From Albimonas sp036154955 (GTDB taxonomy: Bacteria; Pseudomonadota; Alphaproteobacteria; Rhodobacterales; Rhodobacteraceae): DNA of 64,000 nt. Under the pieces are notes generated by a model. The model worked only from the letters and a program-made list of their open reading frames with translations, made no database searches and had not been told where the DNA came from. Position numbers and translations under genes: made by a program. The DNA lies in NCBI GenBank assembly GCA_036154955.1, contig JAYZWL010000088.1, forward strand, positions 1-64,000, given 5' to 3'. This document shows positions 44,357 through 53,052 of this stretch, piece by piece. Position 1 is the first letter of the stretch. Each line of letters opens with the position of its first letter.

Positions 44357-44657
44357 GGCGGCGGTCTCCCCTCGCGGTCACGTCTTCGCGGGTCTGCGGG
44401 CGTGGCTCGGGGGTCGGCCCTGGTCGGGGCCCCTCGCTGCGAGGCGGTTGCGACCCTGTATCCGACAGAAACAGTCGGAAATCAATGGCGGCCGCGCGCG
44501 GCCGGGCTTGCGCCGGCAAGGGCGCGCGCCTATCACGCGGACGAAACGGCAGCCGAGGCCGACCCCGGAGCGGGGCGGCCGAGCCACCGCTCCCCCTCCC
44601 CCCGACATCCGCGCGCCGAGCGGGCGAACCGCGCCGCCGCGGACCGGAAGGACCGCC
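44357..44657. other. 301-bp divergent spacer between the two iron-uptake modules
   Basis: The only structure I see is TCCGAC-N7-GTCGGA at 44461-44479, close to the AT-richer stretch GTATCCGACAGAAAC. No Fur- or Irr-type consensus that I can recognise is present. The spacer separates the minus-strand receptor from the plus-strand binding-protein gene and probably holds promoters for both. Confidence 0.5.
44461..44479. promoter_or_regulatory. Inverted repeat in the divergent iron-uptake promoter region
   Basis: TCCGAC (44461-44466), AGAAACA, GTCGGA (44474-44479): perfect 6-bp arms, 105 bp upstream of the TonB receptor and 178 bp upstream of the plus-strand binding protein. A candidate operator for an iron-responsive regulator. 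The identity is unknown. Confidence 0.45.
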
Positions 44658-45728
44658 ATGCTAGCGCCTCCCGACCAGATGCGCGCCGGTCCGCCGCGCG
44701 CCGGCGTCGCGCGCCGCGCCGTTCTGCGCGCCGTGCTTCGCGGGGCGGGGGCGGCGGCGCTGGCGCTTGCCGCGCCCGCCGTCGCGCGCGCCGAAACGCC
44801 GACGGATGCCGGGCCGATCCGCCTCCCCGGCCCCTGGGGCGAAACCCGGCTGGCGCGGCCGGCGCGACGGGTGGTCTCGCTGGGCTACACCTCGCAGGAC
44901 GGGCTTCTGGCGCTGGGCGTGGTCCCGGTCGGGCTGCGCCACTGGTTCGGGGACCACCCCTACGGCGTCTGGCCCTGGGCGCAGCCGCTGCTGGGCGAGG
45001 CGCGGCCCGTGCTGATGCGCGGCGAAGTCTCGATCGAGACCGTGGCCGGGCTCGCCCCCGATCTGATCGTCGCCGCCGGCTCGGGCATCGGGCGGGCCGA
45101 GCATGACCTGCTGACCCGCGTCGCCCCGGTGCTGATGCAGGCGCCCGGCCGCCCGGTTTTCGGCAGCCCCTGGCCCGAGGATCTGCGGCGGCTGGGTCTG
45201 GCCCTGGGCCGCGCCGCGCGGGCCGAGGCGCTGATCGCGCAGGTCGAGGACGCGTTCGCCGCCCTGCGCGCCCGCCGCCCCGACTGGCGCGGGCGCAGCG
45301 CGGTCGCGGCCTGGCGCAACGGCGGCGAGACCGGGGCGTTCATGCCGGCCGACAGCCGCGCGCGTTTCCTCGCCGACCTGGGATTCCGGGCGCCCGAGGC
45401 GCTGTCCCGCCTGCCCGCGCCCGGCGGCTTCTACGCCACGCTCTCGCCCGAGGATCTCTCGCCGCTCGACGCCGACGTCCTGGTCTGGATCTCGTCCTTC
45501 GACCGGGCGCCCGACCTCGCCGCCCTGCCGATGCGCCGCACGCTCGTCGCCCATCGCGAGGGACGCGAGGTCTTCGCGGGGCCGCTGGTCGCGGGCGCGC
45601 TGTCCTTCGGCTCGGTCCTGTCGCTGCCCTATGCGCTGCGGGCGCTGGAGCCCGAGATCGCGGCGGCGCTGGACGGGCGGCCCGGCACCCCGGTCCCCTC
45701 CGCCGTGCGGGCGGGGCTGGCGCCATGA
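44658..45728 (+). CDS. Iron-siderophore ABC transporter binding protein
   Basis: The 356-residue class III binding protein has an Arg-rich N-region (ARRAVLRAVLRGAGAAALALAAPAVARA) that looks like a Tat-type signal, with cleavage before ETPTD. The mature domain shows RRVVSLGYTSQDGLLALGVVPVGL, IETVAGLAPDLIVAAG and VSFVLSLPYAL-type ends, as in ferric-dicitrate or hydroxamate binders. ATG 44658 has GGAAGGA upstream, and ATG 44679 is a weaker alternative. It is the first gene of a four-gene operon in which every junction overlaps by four bases. Confidence 0.88.
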   Translation: MLAPPDQMRAGPPRAGVARRAVLRAVLRGAGAAALALAAPAVARAETPTDAGPIRLPGPWGETRLARPARRVVSLGYTSQDGLLALGVVPVGLRHWFGDHPYGVWPWAQPLLGEARPVLMRGEVSIETVAGLAPDLIVAAGSGIGRAEHDLLTRVAPVLMQAPGRPVFGSPWPEDLRRLGLALGRAARAEALIAQVEDAFAALRARRPDWRGRSAVAAWRNGGETGAFMPADSRARFLADLGFRAPEALSRLPAPGGFYATLSPEDLSPLDADVLVWISSFDRAPDLAALPMRRTLVAHREGREVFAGPLVAGALSFGSVLSLPYALRALEPEIAAALDGRPGTPVPSAVRAGLAP

Positions 45729-46711
45729 GAGGCGCGCTGATCGCCGCCCTGGCGCTGGCCGCCGCCATGGTGCTGTCGATGACGACGGGCGTGCGCGAGG
45801 TCTCGGCCGCCGACTGGTGGGGCGCGCTGACCGCCTACGACCCCTACGACCCCGCGCATGTGACGCTGGCGGCGGTGCGGGCGCCGCGGCTGGCGGCGGC
45901 GCTGATCGCGGGCGGCGCGCTGGGGGCCGCGGGCAGCGTGATGCAGGCGCTGACCCGCAATCCGCTCGCCGATCCGGGGCTTTTGGGGATCAACGCCGGC
46001 GCGGCCTTCGCGCTGATCCTGGGCACGACCCTGCTGGGGCGGGCCGATGCGGCGACCGTCTCGGCGCTGGTGTTCCCGGGCGCGGCGGCGGCGGCGGTCG
46101 CGGTCTTCGCGCTGGGCGGCGGGATGAAGGGCGATGCGGGGCCAGTGCGGCTGACGCTGGCGGGCGCGGCGCTGAACGCCTTCCTTCTGTCGCTGGTCAC
46201 GGCGCTGGCGCTGGCGCGCCAGGACGGGTTCGACGTGCTGCGCTTCTGGGTGGCGGGCTCGCTCGCCCAGGCCGAGGCGCGGCCGCTGGCGGAAATGGCG
46301 GTCGCGGCGGCGGCGGGGACGGGCCTCGCGCTCGCGCTCGCGCTGCGGCTGGAGGCGCTGTCGCTGGGCGGCGCGCTGGCCCGCGGGCTGGGCGTCGGGG
46401 CCGGGCGGACGCAGGCCGGGGCGCTGGCCGCGGTGGCGCTGGCGGCGGGGGCGGCGGTGGCGGTGGCGGGGCCGGTGGCCTTCCTGGGCCTGACCGCGCC
46501 GCCGCTGGCCCGGCGGCTGGCGGGGCATTCGCTGCGCGCCGAGATCGCGGTCTCCGCCATGCTGGGGGCGGCGCTGCTGCTGGCGGCCGACGCCGCCGGG
46601 CGGGTGATCCTCGCCCCCATGGAGGTGCGCGCGGGCGTGATGGTCGCGCTGATCGGGGCGCCGGTTTTCGTGATCCTCGCCCGCCGCCTGCGGCCCGGGG
46701 CGCCGGCATGA
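45725..46711 (+). CDS. Iron-siderophore ABC transporter permease, FecCD family (first)
   Basis: The 328-residue permease has VRAPRLAAALIAGGALGAAGSVMQ, LTRNPLADPGLLGINAGAAFALIL, and the ATPase-docking GPVAFLGLTAPPLARRLAG. This is the FecC/FhuB-N layout with about ten helices. It overlaps the binding-protein stop (ATGA) and the next permease start (ATGA). It forms a heterodimeric channel with the next gene product. Confidence 0.92.
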   Translation: MRGALIAALALAAAMVLSMTTGVREVSAADWWGALTAYDPYDPAHVTLAAVRAPRLAAALIAGGALGAAGSVMQALTRNPLADPGLLGINAGAAFALILGTTLLGRADAATVSALVFPGAAAAAVAVFALGGGMKGDAGPVRLTLAGAALNAFLLSLVTALALARQDGFDVLRFWVAGSLAQAEARPLAEMAVAAAAGTGLALALALRLEALSLGGALARGLGVGAGRTQAGALAAVALAAGAAVAVAGPVAFLGLTAPPLARRLAGHSLRAEIAVSAMLGAALLLAADAAGRVILAPMEVRAGVMVALIGAPVFVILARRLRPGAPA

Positions 46712-47700
46712 GCCGGGCGGTCTCCCGCCCGCTGGCGCTCGCCCTGCTGCTGGCCGCGGCGACCCTGATCGCGCTGATGCGCGGCGCGCTCGACGCGCCG
46801 CTTGCGGTGCTGTGGGAGGGGCTCGTGACCGGCGAGGGCCCGGGCGCGCTGGTGCTGGCCGAGATCCGCGGGCCCCGCGTCGCCGCGGGGCTGGCGGCGG
46901 GGGCGGCGCTGGGCCTGTCGGGGGCGATCTTCCAGACGCTGTTCCGCAACCCGCTGGCCTCGCCCGACCTGCTGGGCTTCACCTCCGGCGCCTCGCTGGC
47001 GGTGGTGGCGGGGATGGCCGCGGGGCTGGCGGCGCCGCCGCAGCTTCTGGCGGCGGCGGGGGGGCTCGCCGCCTGGGCGCTGATCGGAGCGCTGACCCTG
47101 CGCCGGGGCGAGGGCGCGGCCCCGCCGCTGACGCTGGTGCTGGTGGGCCTGGGCGTGGGCTTCGGCGCTTCGGCCTGCGCCACCTTCCTGATGTCGGCCC
47201 TGCCGCTGGGCCTCGCCCACGAGGCGCAGCGCTGGATCACGGGCTCGCTTGCAGCCCGGGGCTGGGACCATGCGGGGGCGGCCTGGGCGGCGCTGGCCGC
47301 GCTCGGCCTCGCCGCCTTCGCGCAGGTCCGGGCGCTGGAGGCGCTGGAACTGGGCGAGGCGATGGCCGCGGGGCTCGGCCTCGACGTCGCCCGCGCCCGC
47401 CGGGGCGTCGCCGCGACCGCGGTGCTGCTGGCCGCGGCGGGGGTGGCGGTGGCGGGCCCCCTGCCCTTCGTGGCGCTGATGGCGGGGCCGGCGGGGGCGC
47501 GGGTGTCGGGGGCGCGAAGCCCCGCCGGGCGGCTCGCCGCCGCGGCCGCGACCGGCGCCCTGGTGGTGGTTCTGGCCGACCTCGTCGCCCGCGCCGCCGT
47601 GCCGGGCGTGCAGCTTCCCGCCGGCGTCGCCACCGGGCTCCTGGGCGCGCCCTACCTGCTGTGGCGCCTGTCGCGCGAGATGGAGAAAGGCGGGCTATGA
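46708..47700 (+). CDS. Iron-siderophore ABC transporter permease, FecCD family (second)
   Basis: The 330-residue FecD-type permease has IRGPRVAAGLAAGAALGLSGAIFQ, LFRNPLASPDLLGFTSGAS and GPLPFVALMAGPAGARVSG, with about ten membrane segments. The docking loop is somewhat diverged (AGPAGAR instead of APHIAR). It is translationally coupled to both neighbours. It could in principle replace the permease that is truncated in the opposing module. Confidence 0.91.
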   Translation: MSRAVSRPLALALLLAAATLIALMRGALDAPLAVLWEGLVTGEGPGALVLAEIRGPRVAAGLAAGAALGLSGAIFQTLFRNPLASPDLLGFTSGASLAVVAGMAAGLAAPPQLLAAAGGLAAWALIGALTLRRGEGAAPPLTLVLVGLGVGFGASACATFLMSALPLGLAHEAQRWITGSLAARGWDHAGAAWAALAALGLAAFAQVRALEALELGEAMAAGLGLDVARARRGVAATAVLLAAAGVAVAGPLPFVALMAGPAGARVSGARSPAGRLAAAAATGALVVVLADLVARAAVPGVQLPAGVATGLLGAPYLLWRLSREMEKGGL

Positions 47701-48485
47701 CCCTGACGGCCGAGGCGCTGACCCTTGGATACGGCGACCGCATGGTGGTCGAGCATCTGGACCTTACGCTCCCCCCCGGCCGGGTGACGGCGATCCTCGG
47801 CCCCAACGGCTGCGGCAAGTCCACGCTTCTGCACGCGCTGGCCCGGCTGACCCGCCCGATCTCGGGCCGGGTCAGCCTTGAGGGGCGGGACCTCGGCGCC
47901 TATGCGCCCCGCGCGCTGGCCCGGAGGCTGGCGATCCTGCCCCAGGGCCCCGCGGCGCCGGAGGGCATCCGGGTCGGCGACCTGGTGCGCCGCGGCCGCA
48001 CGCCCTGGCGGGGGATGCTCTCGCCCTGGAGCGAGGCCGACGCGCGCGCCTGCGCCGCGGCGCTGGAGGCGGTGGGGATGACCGCGCTCGCCGAGCGGCC
48101 CTTGCAGGCGCTTTCGGGCGGGCAGCGGCAGCGGGCCTGGATCGCGCTGGCGCTGGCGCAGGACACGCCGGCGCTGCTGCTGGACGAGCCGACCACGTTC
48201 CTCGACCTCGTCCACCAGATCGAGGTGCTGCGCCTGCTGCGCCGCCGCAACCGGGAGATGGGGACCACGGTGATCAGCGTGCTCCACGACCTCAACCTCG
48301 CGGCGCGGTTCTCCGATCATCTGGTGCTGATGGGGCGGGGCGGGGTGGTCGCGGCGGGGGCGCCCGGGGCGGTGATGACGCCGGACAACCTCAAGGCCGC
48401 CTTCGGACTCAACGCGCGGGTGGAGCCGGACCCCGAGACCGGCGCGCCGATGGTGATCCCCCGCGCCGACGGCGGCGACGCGTAG
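47697..48485 (+). CDS. Iron-siderophore ABC transporter ATP-binding protein
   Basis: The 262-residue FecE/FhuC-type ATPase has Walker A GPNGCGKSTLL, the Q-loop LAILPQGP, signature LSGGQRQRAWIALALAQ, Walker B ALLLDEPTTFLDL and the switch His in VLHDLNLAARFSDH. It energises import of ferric siderophore by the two permeases upstream. It is the last gene of the operon, and a 16-bp hairpin follows 12 bases after the stop. It is the only siderophore-type ATPase seen in this window. Confidence 0.94.
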   Translation: MTLTAEALTLGYGDRMVVEHLDLTLPPGRVTAILGPNGCGKSTLLHALARLTRPISGRVSLEGRDLGAYAPRALARRLAILPQGPAAPEGIRVGDLVRRGRTPWRGMLSPWSEADARACAAALEAVGMTALAERPLQALSGGQRQRAWIALALAQDTPALLLDEPTTFLDLVHQIEVLRLLRRRNREMGTTVISVLHDLNLAARFSDHLVLMGRGGVVAAGAPGAVMTPDNLKAAFGLNARVEPDPETGAPMVIPRADGGDA

Positions 48486-48497
48486 CCCGGGAGGACG

Positions 48498-48534
48498 CGG
48501 GCGGGAGGGCGGCGCGGGGCCGCCCTCCCGCCCG
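48498..48534. terminator. Bidirectional terminator between the ATPase and TonB receptor genes
   Basis: CGGGCGGGAGGGCGGC (48498-48513), loop GCGGG, and the perfect 16-base complement (48519-48534), in the 50-bp gap between two convergent genes. It is one of the strongest stems in the window. Confidence 0.7.
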
Positions 48535-48535
48535 T

Positions 48536-50719
48536 TCAGAACGCCTGGGTCAGGTTCAGGCTGACCCGCCGCCCCTCGCCGTAGTAGCACGACAGCGCCC
48601 CGTCGCAGGAAGCCACGTAGGTCTCGTCCGTCAGGTTGGTGACCGAGAGCTTGAGCTGCGCGTCCGGCGTCAGCCGGTAGGCGATGGCCACGTCGAACAG
48701 CGTCCGGCCCGAGACCTTCAGCGTGTTCGCGTCATCCGCCCAGCTGTCGCCCTGCCAGCGCACGCCGCCCGTGAGCGTCAGCCCCTCGATCCAGGGCGTC
48801 TCCCAGCTCAGCCGCGCCGCGACCTGCTGCTGGATCGTCGCCACCGGGGTCTTGCCGATCAGCGCCGCGTTCGCGTCCTCGTTCACGTCCACGTCCATGA
48901 AGGTCGCGGCGGCGGCGAAGGTCAGGTTCGGCAGGATCCGGCCGCGGCCCTCCAGCTCCAGCCCCTGCGAGGTCGCCTCGCCGATCTGGGTCTGGGCGTT
49001 GAACGGCCCGGTCACCACGCCCTCGCGCTCGATCCGGAACACAGAGGCGGTGAACAGCGCGTCCATGAAGGCGGGCTCGTATTTCAGCCCCGCCTCGATC
49101 TGGCGCCCGGTCTCGGGATGCAGCGGCCCGTTGGCGGCGGTCCCCACCAGCGGGTTGAAGAAGGTCGCGGCCGAGACATAGGGGGTCAGGCCGAAGCCCA
49201 GCGTCTTGGCGAGGCCCACCCGCCAGGAGAATTCGGCGTCCGACTGGTCGTAGGCCGGGGTCCCGCTCGCCTCGGTGGTCACCCAGTCATGGCGCCCGTT
49301 CAGCGTCGCCAGCCAGCCGTCCCCGAAGCGGATCCGGTCCTGAACATAGAGCCCGAAGCCGGTCTGCTCGATCTCGTTGTCGATATAGGGCACGGGGGAG
49401 ATCGGCCCCAGCCCGCCGTATTGCGGCGTGCGGGTCGAGACCACCGGCGCGTCAGGCGACGAGACCGAGGCCTGCACCTGGTCGAGCGCGAACCACTTGA
49501 AGTCGGCGCCGAACAGCAGCTCATGGCGCAGCGGCCCGGTGGTCGCCGTCGTCTCCGCGCGCAGGTCGTTCAGCGCGGTGAGCGTCTGGGTCTCATGCTC
49601 GAAGAAGATGCGCGACAGGGTGTCCTGACCGTTCACCGGGGTCATCTGGAAATGGTTGTCGAAGGCCGGCGTCCAGGCCGCCCCCGAGCCCCACCCGTAG
49701 GCGTAGGGCGCGCTCTCCTCCACCTGCGCCCAGCCGAAGCGGGAGACGTTGGTGACGGTGACGCCCCCGAAATCGTGGCTGATCTCGCCCGAAAGCAGGA
49801 TCTGGTCGCGCTTGTAATAGTCGTATTGCGGGTCGGAGGTGTTGAACTCCCGGTCGATCCGGCCGAACTGCGTGGCCTTCTCGGTCCCGTGGTAGGGCAG
49901 CCACGAGCCGCCCACATGGTCCTCGTCGATATGGGTGTAGGACAGGGCCGCCGTCGCCACCGTGCCGCCCGGGGACTCCACGGTCAGCGAGGGCGCGACC
50001 ACCGCCCGCCAGCCGGCGTCGAAAACGCCGTGGCCGTCGGTGCGCTCCAGCTTGCCGATCACCCGGCCGGCGAGCGCGTCGGTGAGCTGGCGGTTCACGT
50101 CGATCTCGGCCGAGGCCGCGCCGAACGCGTCCGCCTCGGCCGAGATGCGGGCGCGGTCGCCGGGCAGCGCGACCCGGCTGACATAGTTGACGATGCCGCC
50201 GGGATTGGACCCGCCGTAGAGCACCGAGGCCGGGCCCTTGAGCACCTCCACCCGCTCGACCAGCACCGGGTCGATGTAGAAGCCGCCGAAGCCGTAGGAG
50301 TAATGCGGCAGCCCGTCCTGATACTGGCCGGTCTGGGTCGCGTCGAAGCCGCGGATGAACAGCCAGTTGGTGTCGCTGTCATAGCCGTAGGGCTGGCCCT
50401 GCACGCCCGCCACATAGCCCAGAGCGCCGTCGAGCTTGTCGGCGTCGAACAGCTCCAGCTCCTCGCGCCCGACGACGGTGACGGACTGCGGGGCCTCGGT
50501 GACCGGGGCGCCGGTCTTCAGGCCGGTGCGGCTGATCGGGTTGGCGCGGCCGGCGACCGGTCCGGTCCCGTCATAGCGGCCCTCGACCGCGACCGGGGCG
50601 AGCACCGTGGCCGGGTCGTCGCCGGTGGTCTCCTGCACCTGGGCGAAGGCGGGGAGGGGCAGGACGAGCGGCAGCGCGAGGGCGGCGAGGCGCAAGGGAG
50701 GGAGGGGGGAGGACGCCAT
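48536..50719 (-). CDS. TonB-dependent siderophore receptor (FhuE/FpvA-like)
   Basis: The 727-residue receptor has a signal peptide (LRLAALALPLVLPLPAFAQ), then a TonB-box-type segment (ATVLAPVAVEG) and a plug (APQSVTVVGREELELFDADKL, LFIRGFDATQTGQYQDGLP, VEVLKGPASVLYGGSNPGGIVNYVS). The barrel ends GRRVSLNLTQAF. SNPGGIVN is typical of ferric-siderophore receptors. Two Cys in CDGALSCYYGEG near the C-terminus may form an extracellular disulfide. The start at 50719 has AAGGAG ten bases upstream, and a closer ATG at 50726 is out of frame. Its promoter region borders the AraC gene on the same strand, which is the likely regulator. Confidence 0.92.
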   Translation of the reverse strand: MASSPLPPLRLAALALPLVLPLPAFAQVQETTGDDPATVLAPVAVEGRYDGTGPVAGRANPISRTGLKTGAPVTEAPQSVTVVGREELELFDADKLDGALGYVAGVQGQPYGYDSDTNWLFIRGFDATQTGQYQDGLPHYSYGFGGFYIDPVLVERVEVLKGPASVLYGGSNPGGIVNYVSRVALPGDRARISAEADAFGAASAEIDVNRQLTDALAGRVIGKLERTDGHGVFDAGWRAVVAPSLTVESPGGTVATAALSYTHIDEDHVGGSWLPYHGTEKATQFGRIDREFNTSDPQYDYYKRDQILLSGEISHDFGGVTVTNVSRFGWAQVEESAPYAYGWGSGAAWTPAFDNHFQMTPVNGQDTLSRIFFEHETQTLTALNDLRAETTATTGPLRHELLFGADFKWFALDQVQASVSSPDAPVVSTRTPQYGGLGPISPVPYIDNEIEQTGFGLYVQDRIRFGDGWLATLNGRHDWVTTEASGTPAYDQSDAEFSWRVGLAKTLGFGLTPYVSAATFFNPLVGTAANGPLHPETGRQIEAGLKYEPAFMDALFTASVFRIEREGVVTGPFNAQTQIGEATSQGLELEGRGRILPNLTFAAAATFMDVDVNEDANAALIGKTPVATIQQQVAARLSWETPWIEGLTLTGGVRWQGDSWADDANTLKVSGRTLFDVAIAYRLTPDAQLKLSVTNLTDETYVASCDGALSCYYGEGRRVSLNLTQAF

Positions 50720-50889
50720 CGGCGGACATCTCCTTATCGTTCGGCGGCGCGGGTCGACTCGGTTTCGGACCCGGCCCGGGGGAGGGCGGATTAACACCTG
50801 AGCGTTTAAGTCGGGTATGCGCGCTGCGATTGCATTTTCCTGTCGCCGCGGCCAGCCCCCCGGGCCCGGGCCGCCTACGCGCAGGGACG

Positions 50890-51771
50890 TCAGCCGTCGA
50901 TCCAGGCCTTGCGGAACGCCGCGGGGGTCAGCCCGGCGTCGGCGCGGAAGCTGCGGGTCAGATGCGCCTGGTCGACGAAGCCGCAGGCCGCCGCGATCTC
51001 GGCGATCGGGTCGTCGGATCCGGCCAGCAGCACCCGCGCGCGGTCGAGCCGCAGGCTGGTCGCCCAGCGCGCCGGGCTGCGCCCGGTGGTGCGCTTGAAG
51101 GCGTGGGCGAACCAGCTTTCCGACAGGCCCGCCGCGGCGGCGAGGTCGGCGACCGAGGCCCGCCGCTCCGGCGCGGCGACCACCCGGTTCACCACCCGGC
51201 GAAGCTGCGCCGGCGTCAGCGCCAGTTCCGCGTCCGCCGCGGCCGGGGGCGCGAGCGGATCGGGCACCGCGCGGAGGATCGCCTCCAGGATGCGGTCCGC
51301 CTCCCGGTCCGGCAGCCTGCGGGCGCGGCAGTCCTGCGCCATGCGCCGGGCGAGGTCGAGAATGCCGGGATGGTCGTCCAGCAGCACCGGCCGGGTCGCG
51401 GCGGCGAGCGCCGCGCCGACGGCGCCCCGCGCCTCCAGCCGGCGCCGGTCGAAATGCAGGTCGAGATGGGAGAAGCGCCGCGTCTCCGCGATGCGCGACC
51501 ACAGCGGCGCCTCGGCGGGCACGAAGCAGATCCGCCCCGCCGGCCGCCCGCCGCCGACGAAGGCCGGCGTCTCGGACACCCGAAGGCCGGGCGGGGACGG
51601 ATCGAGAAAGATCACCACCCGCGGATCGGGCGAGACATAGCGCCCGCCGCCTCCGGCGCGGCCCTCCACCTCCCACAGATCCGCGACGGCGCCGTCCCAG
51701 ACGCGGCAGCGCAACGGGGCGACGGGGCGGATGCCGTCGATCAGGGAGGTCATTCTCGGGTGAAAGGTCAT
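50890..51771 (-). CDS. AraC-family transcriptional regulator
   Basis: The C-terminal 100 residues hold both AraC helix-turn-helix motifs (ASVADLAAAAGLSESWFAHAFKRTTGRSPARWATSLRLDRARVLL and DPIAEIAAACGFVDQAHLTRSFRADAGLTPAAFRK). The N-terminal part is an AraC-type sensor without a close named relative. ATG 51771 gives 293 residues. ATG 51753 is an alternative, and none of the candidate starts has a strong ribosome site. The gene lies 170 bp upstream of the TonB receptor on the same strand, an arrangement often seen when an AraC protein with its siderophore activates the receptor gene. A 64-bp hairpin lies upstream. Confidence 0.88.
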   Translation of the reverse strand: MTFHPRMTSLIDGIRPVAPLRCRVWDGAVADLWEVEGRAGGGGRYVSPDPRVVIFLDPSPPGLRVSETPAFVGGGRPAGRICFVPAEAPLWSRIAETRRFSHLDLHFDRRRLEARGAVGAALAAATRPVLLDDHPGILDLARRMAQDCRARRLPDREADRILEAILRAVPDPLAPPAAADAELALTPAQLRRVVNRVVAAPERRASVADLAAAAGLSESWFAHAFKRTTGRSPARWATSLRLDRARVLLAGSDDPIAEIAAACGFVDQAHLTRSFRADAGLTPAAFRKAWIDG

Positions 51772-51820
51772 CGCGCGGGCCCGTCGAAAAGACTGGCTGG
51801 CGCCCATCGCGATGGCTGTC

Positions 51821-51884
51821 GGGGGCAGTTCACCTCGCCGGGCGGCGCATGTCAATGCGGCGCCCGGCGAGGTGAACTGCCCCC
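51821..51884. repeat. 64-bp near-perfect inverted repeat
   Basis: Two 30-base arms (51821-51850 and 51855-51884) pair at 29 of 30 positions around the loop GTCA. The arms begin GGGGGCAGTTCACCTCGCCG. The repeat lies 70 bp after the NMO-type gene and 49 bp before the AraC start, with no U-tract. It is much longer than the other hairpins in this window and could be a terminator, a transcript-processing site, or the remnant of a small palindromic mobile element. Confidence 0.85.
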
Positions 51885-51954
51885 CGCCGGCTTGAAACCG
51901 CCGGGCCGGCGCCGCCCGCGTCGCGGAACGCCGGCCCGGCCCCGTCAGACCCCG

Positions 51955-52992
51955 TCAGGCCGCGCCCTGCCCCGCCATGGCGGCGACCGCCTCGCGCAGC
52001 TCCTCCGCGATCCGCTCCACCAGCGCGCCCGCGTCCATCACCGCGTCGACGCCGGAGACGGAATGCCCCGCGCTCCAGATATCCTTCCAGCGCCGCGGGC
52101 GCCCGGCCTCGGCGGCGCCGCCGTATTCCTCGCGCGCACGCGCCGCGTCCATCTCTTCGTCCAGTCGGTCGGGATCCAGCCCCGCGGCCAGGATCGAGGG
52201 GCGCAGCATGTTGGTCTGAAGCCCGGTGAAGGCGCGGGTCAGCAGCACGTCGTCGAGGCTCGCGCCGGTCAGCATCGCCTTGTAGGCCGGGTCCGCCCGG
52301 CTTTCGCTGGTGGCGATGAAGCGGGTGCCCATATAGGCGAGGTCGCAGTCGAGCGCGAGCGCGGCCAGCAGCGAGCGCCCGTCCGAAATCCCGCCGGCCA
52401 GCACGATCGGCCCGTCGAAGATCGCCCGGGCCGCGCGCGCGAAGGCGAAGGGATTGGCCCATCCGGTCTGCCCCCCCGCCCCCGCGGTCAGCAGGATCAG
52501 CCCGTCGGCCCCCGCCTCCGCCGCCCGCTCCACATGCCGGACCGAGGCCACGTCGGCGAAGACCAGCCCGCCCACGTCGTGGATCGGCCCGATGGCGTCG
52601 CGGGGCGAGCCGACGGAGGTGATGACCAACTCCATCCCGTTGCGCGCGGCGCAGGCGAGGTCGTCGGCGAAGCGCGGGTTGCGCACGATCAGGTTGGGGC
52701 ACGGCGGCGCGGCGGGGCGGCCGGTCCGGTCCTCGGCCGCGGCCAGCGCGTCGCGGATCCGGGCGAACCAGGCGTCCAGCTCCTCGACCGAGCGGGCGTT
52801 GGCGGTGGGAAAGGCGCCGATGGCCCCGGCGGCGCAGGTGGCGACGGTCAGTTCGGGGCCGGAGACGCGCAGCATCGGCGCGGCGATGGCGGGAATGCGC
52901 AGCCGGCGGGCGATGGCCTCGGGGATGCGCCGCGACATCGGGCCGGCTTCGGGGCCGGTTTCGGGCGGGCGGGCGGGATTGGCGCCGTCCAT
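51955..52992 (-). CDS. Nitronate monooxygenase/2-nitropropane dioxygenase-family flavoprotein
   Basis: This 345-residue TIM-barrel FMN protein of the NPD/NMO family has IPAIAAPMLRVSGPELTVA at the N-terminus, GADGLILLTAGAGGQTGWANPFAF, IVLAGGISDGRSLLAAL and LAYMGTRFIATSES (phosphate binding). Where classical nitronate monooxygenases have GGH, this protein has GGQ, so the usual catalytic His is missing and the true reaction may differ. Ribosome site AGGAGG precedes ATG 52992. It follows the acyl-CoA ligase gene by 60 bp on the same strand, so it probably belongs to that catabolic unit. Confidence 0.85.
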   Translation of the reverse strand: MDGANPARPPETGPEAGPMSRRIPEAIARRLRIPAIAAPMLRVSGPELTVATCAAGAIGAFPTANARSVEELDAWFARIRDALAAAEDRTGRPAAPPCPNLIVRNPRFADDLACAARNGMELVITSVGSPRDAIGPIHDVGGLVFADVASVRHVERAAEAGADGLILLTAGAGGQTGWANPFAFARAARAIFDGPIVLAGGISDGRSLLAALALDCDLAYMGTRFIATSESRADPAYKAMLTGASLDDVLLTRAFTGLQTNMLRPSILAAGLDPDRLDEEMDAARAREEYGGAAEAGRPRRWKDIWSAGHSVSGVDAVMDAGALVERIAEELREAVAAMAGQGAA

Positions 52993-53052
52993 GGGGGATC
53001 CTCCTGTGTTTCGCGCCGCGCTCTTCGGCGCGGGCGCCTCTGGGCGGGGCCG

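Noticed and set aside
50791..50809. TTAA-N11-TTAA in front of the FhuE-like receptor as a regulator site
   Set aside because: The arms are only four bases and no second copy is seen at the other iron genes.
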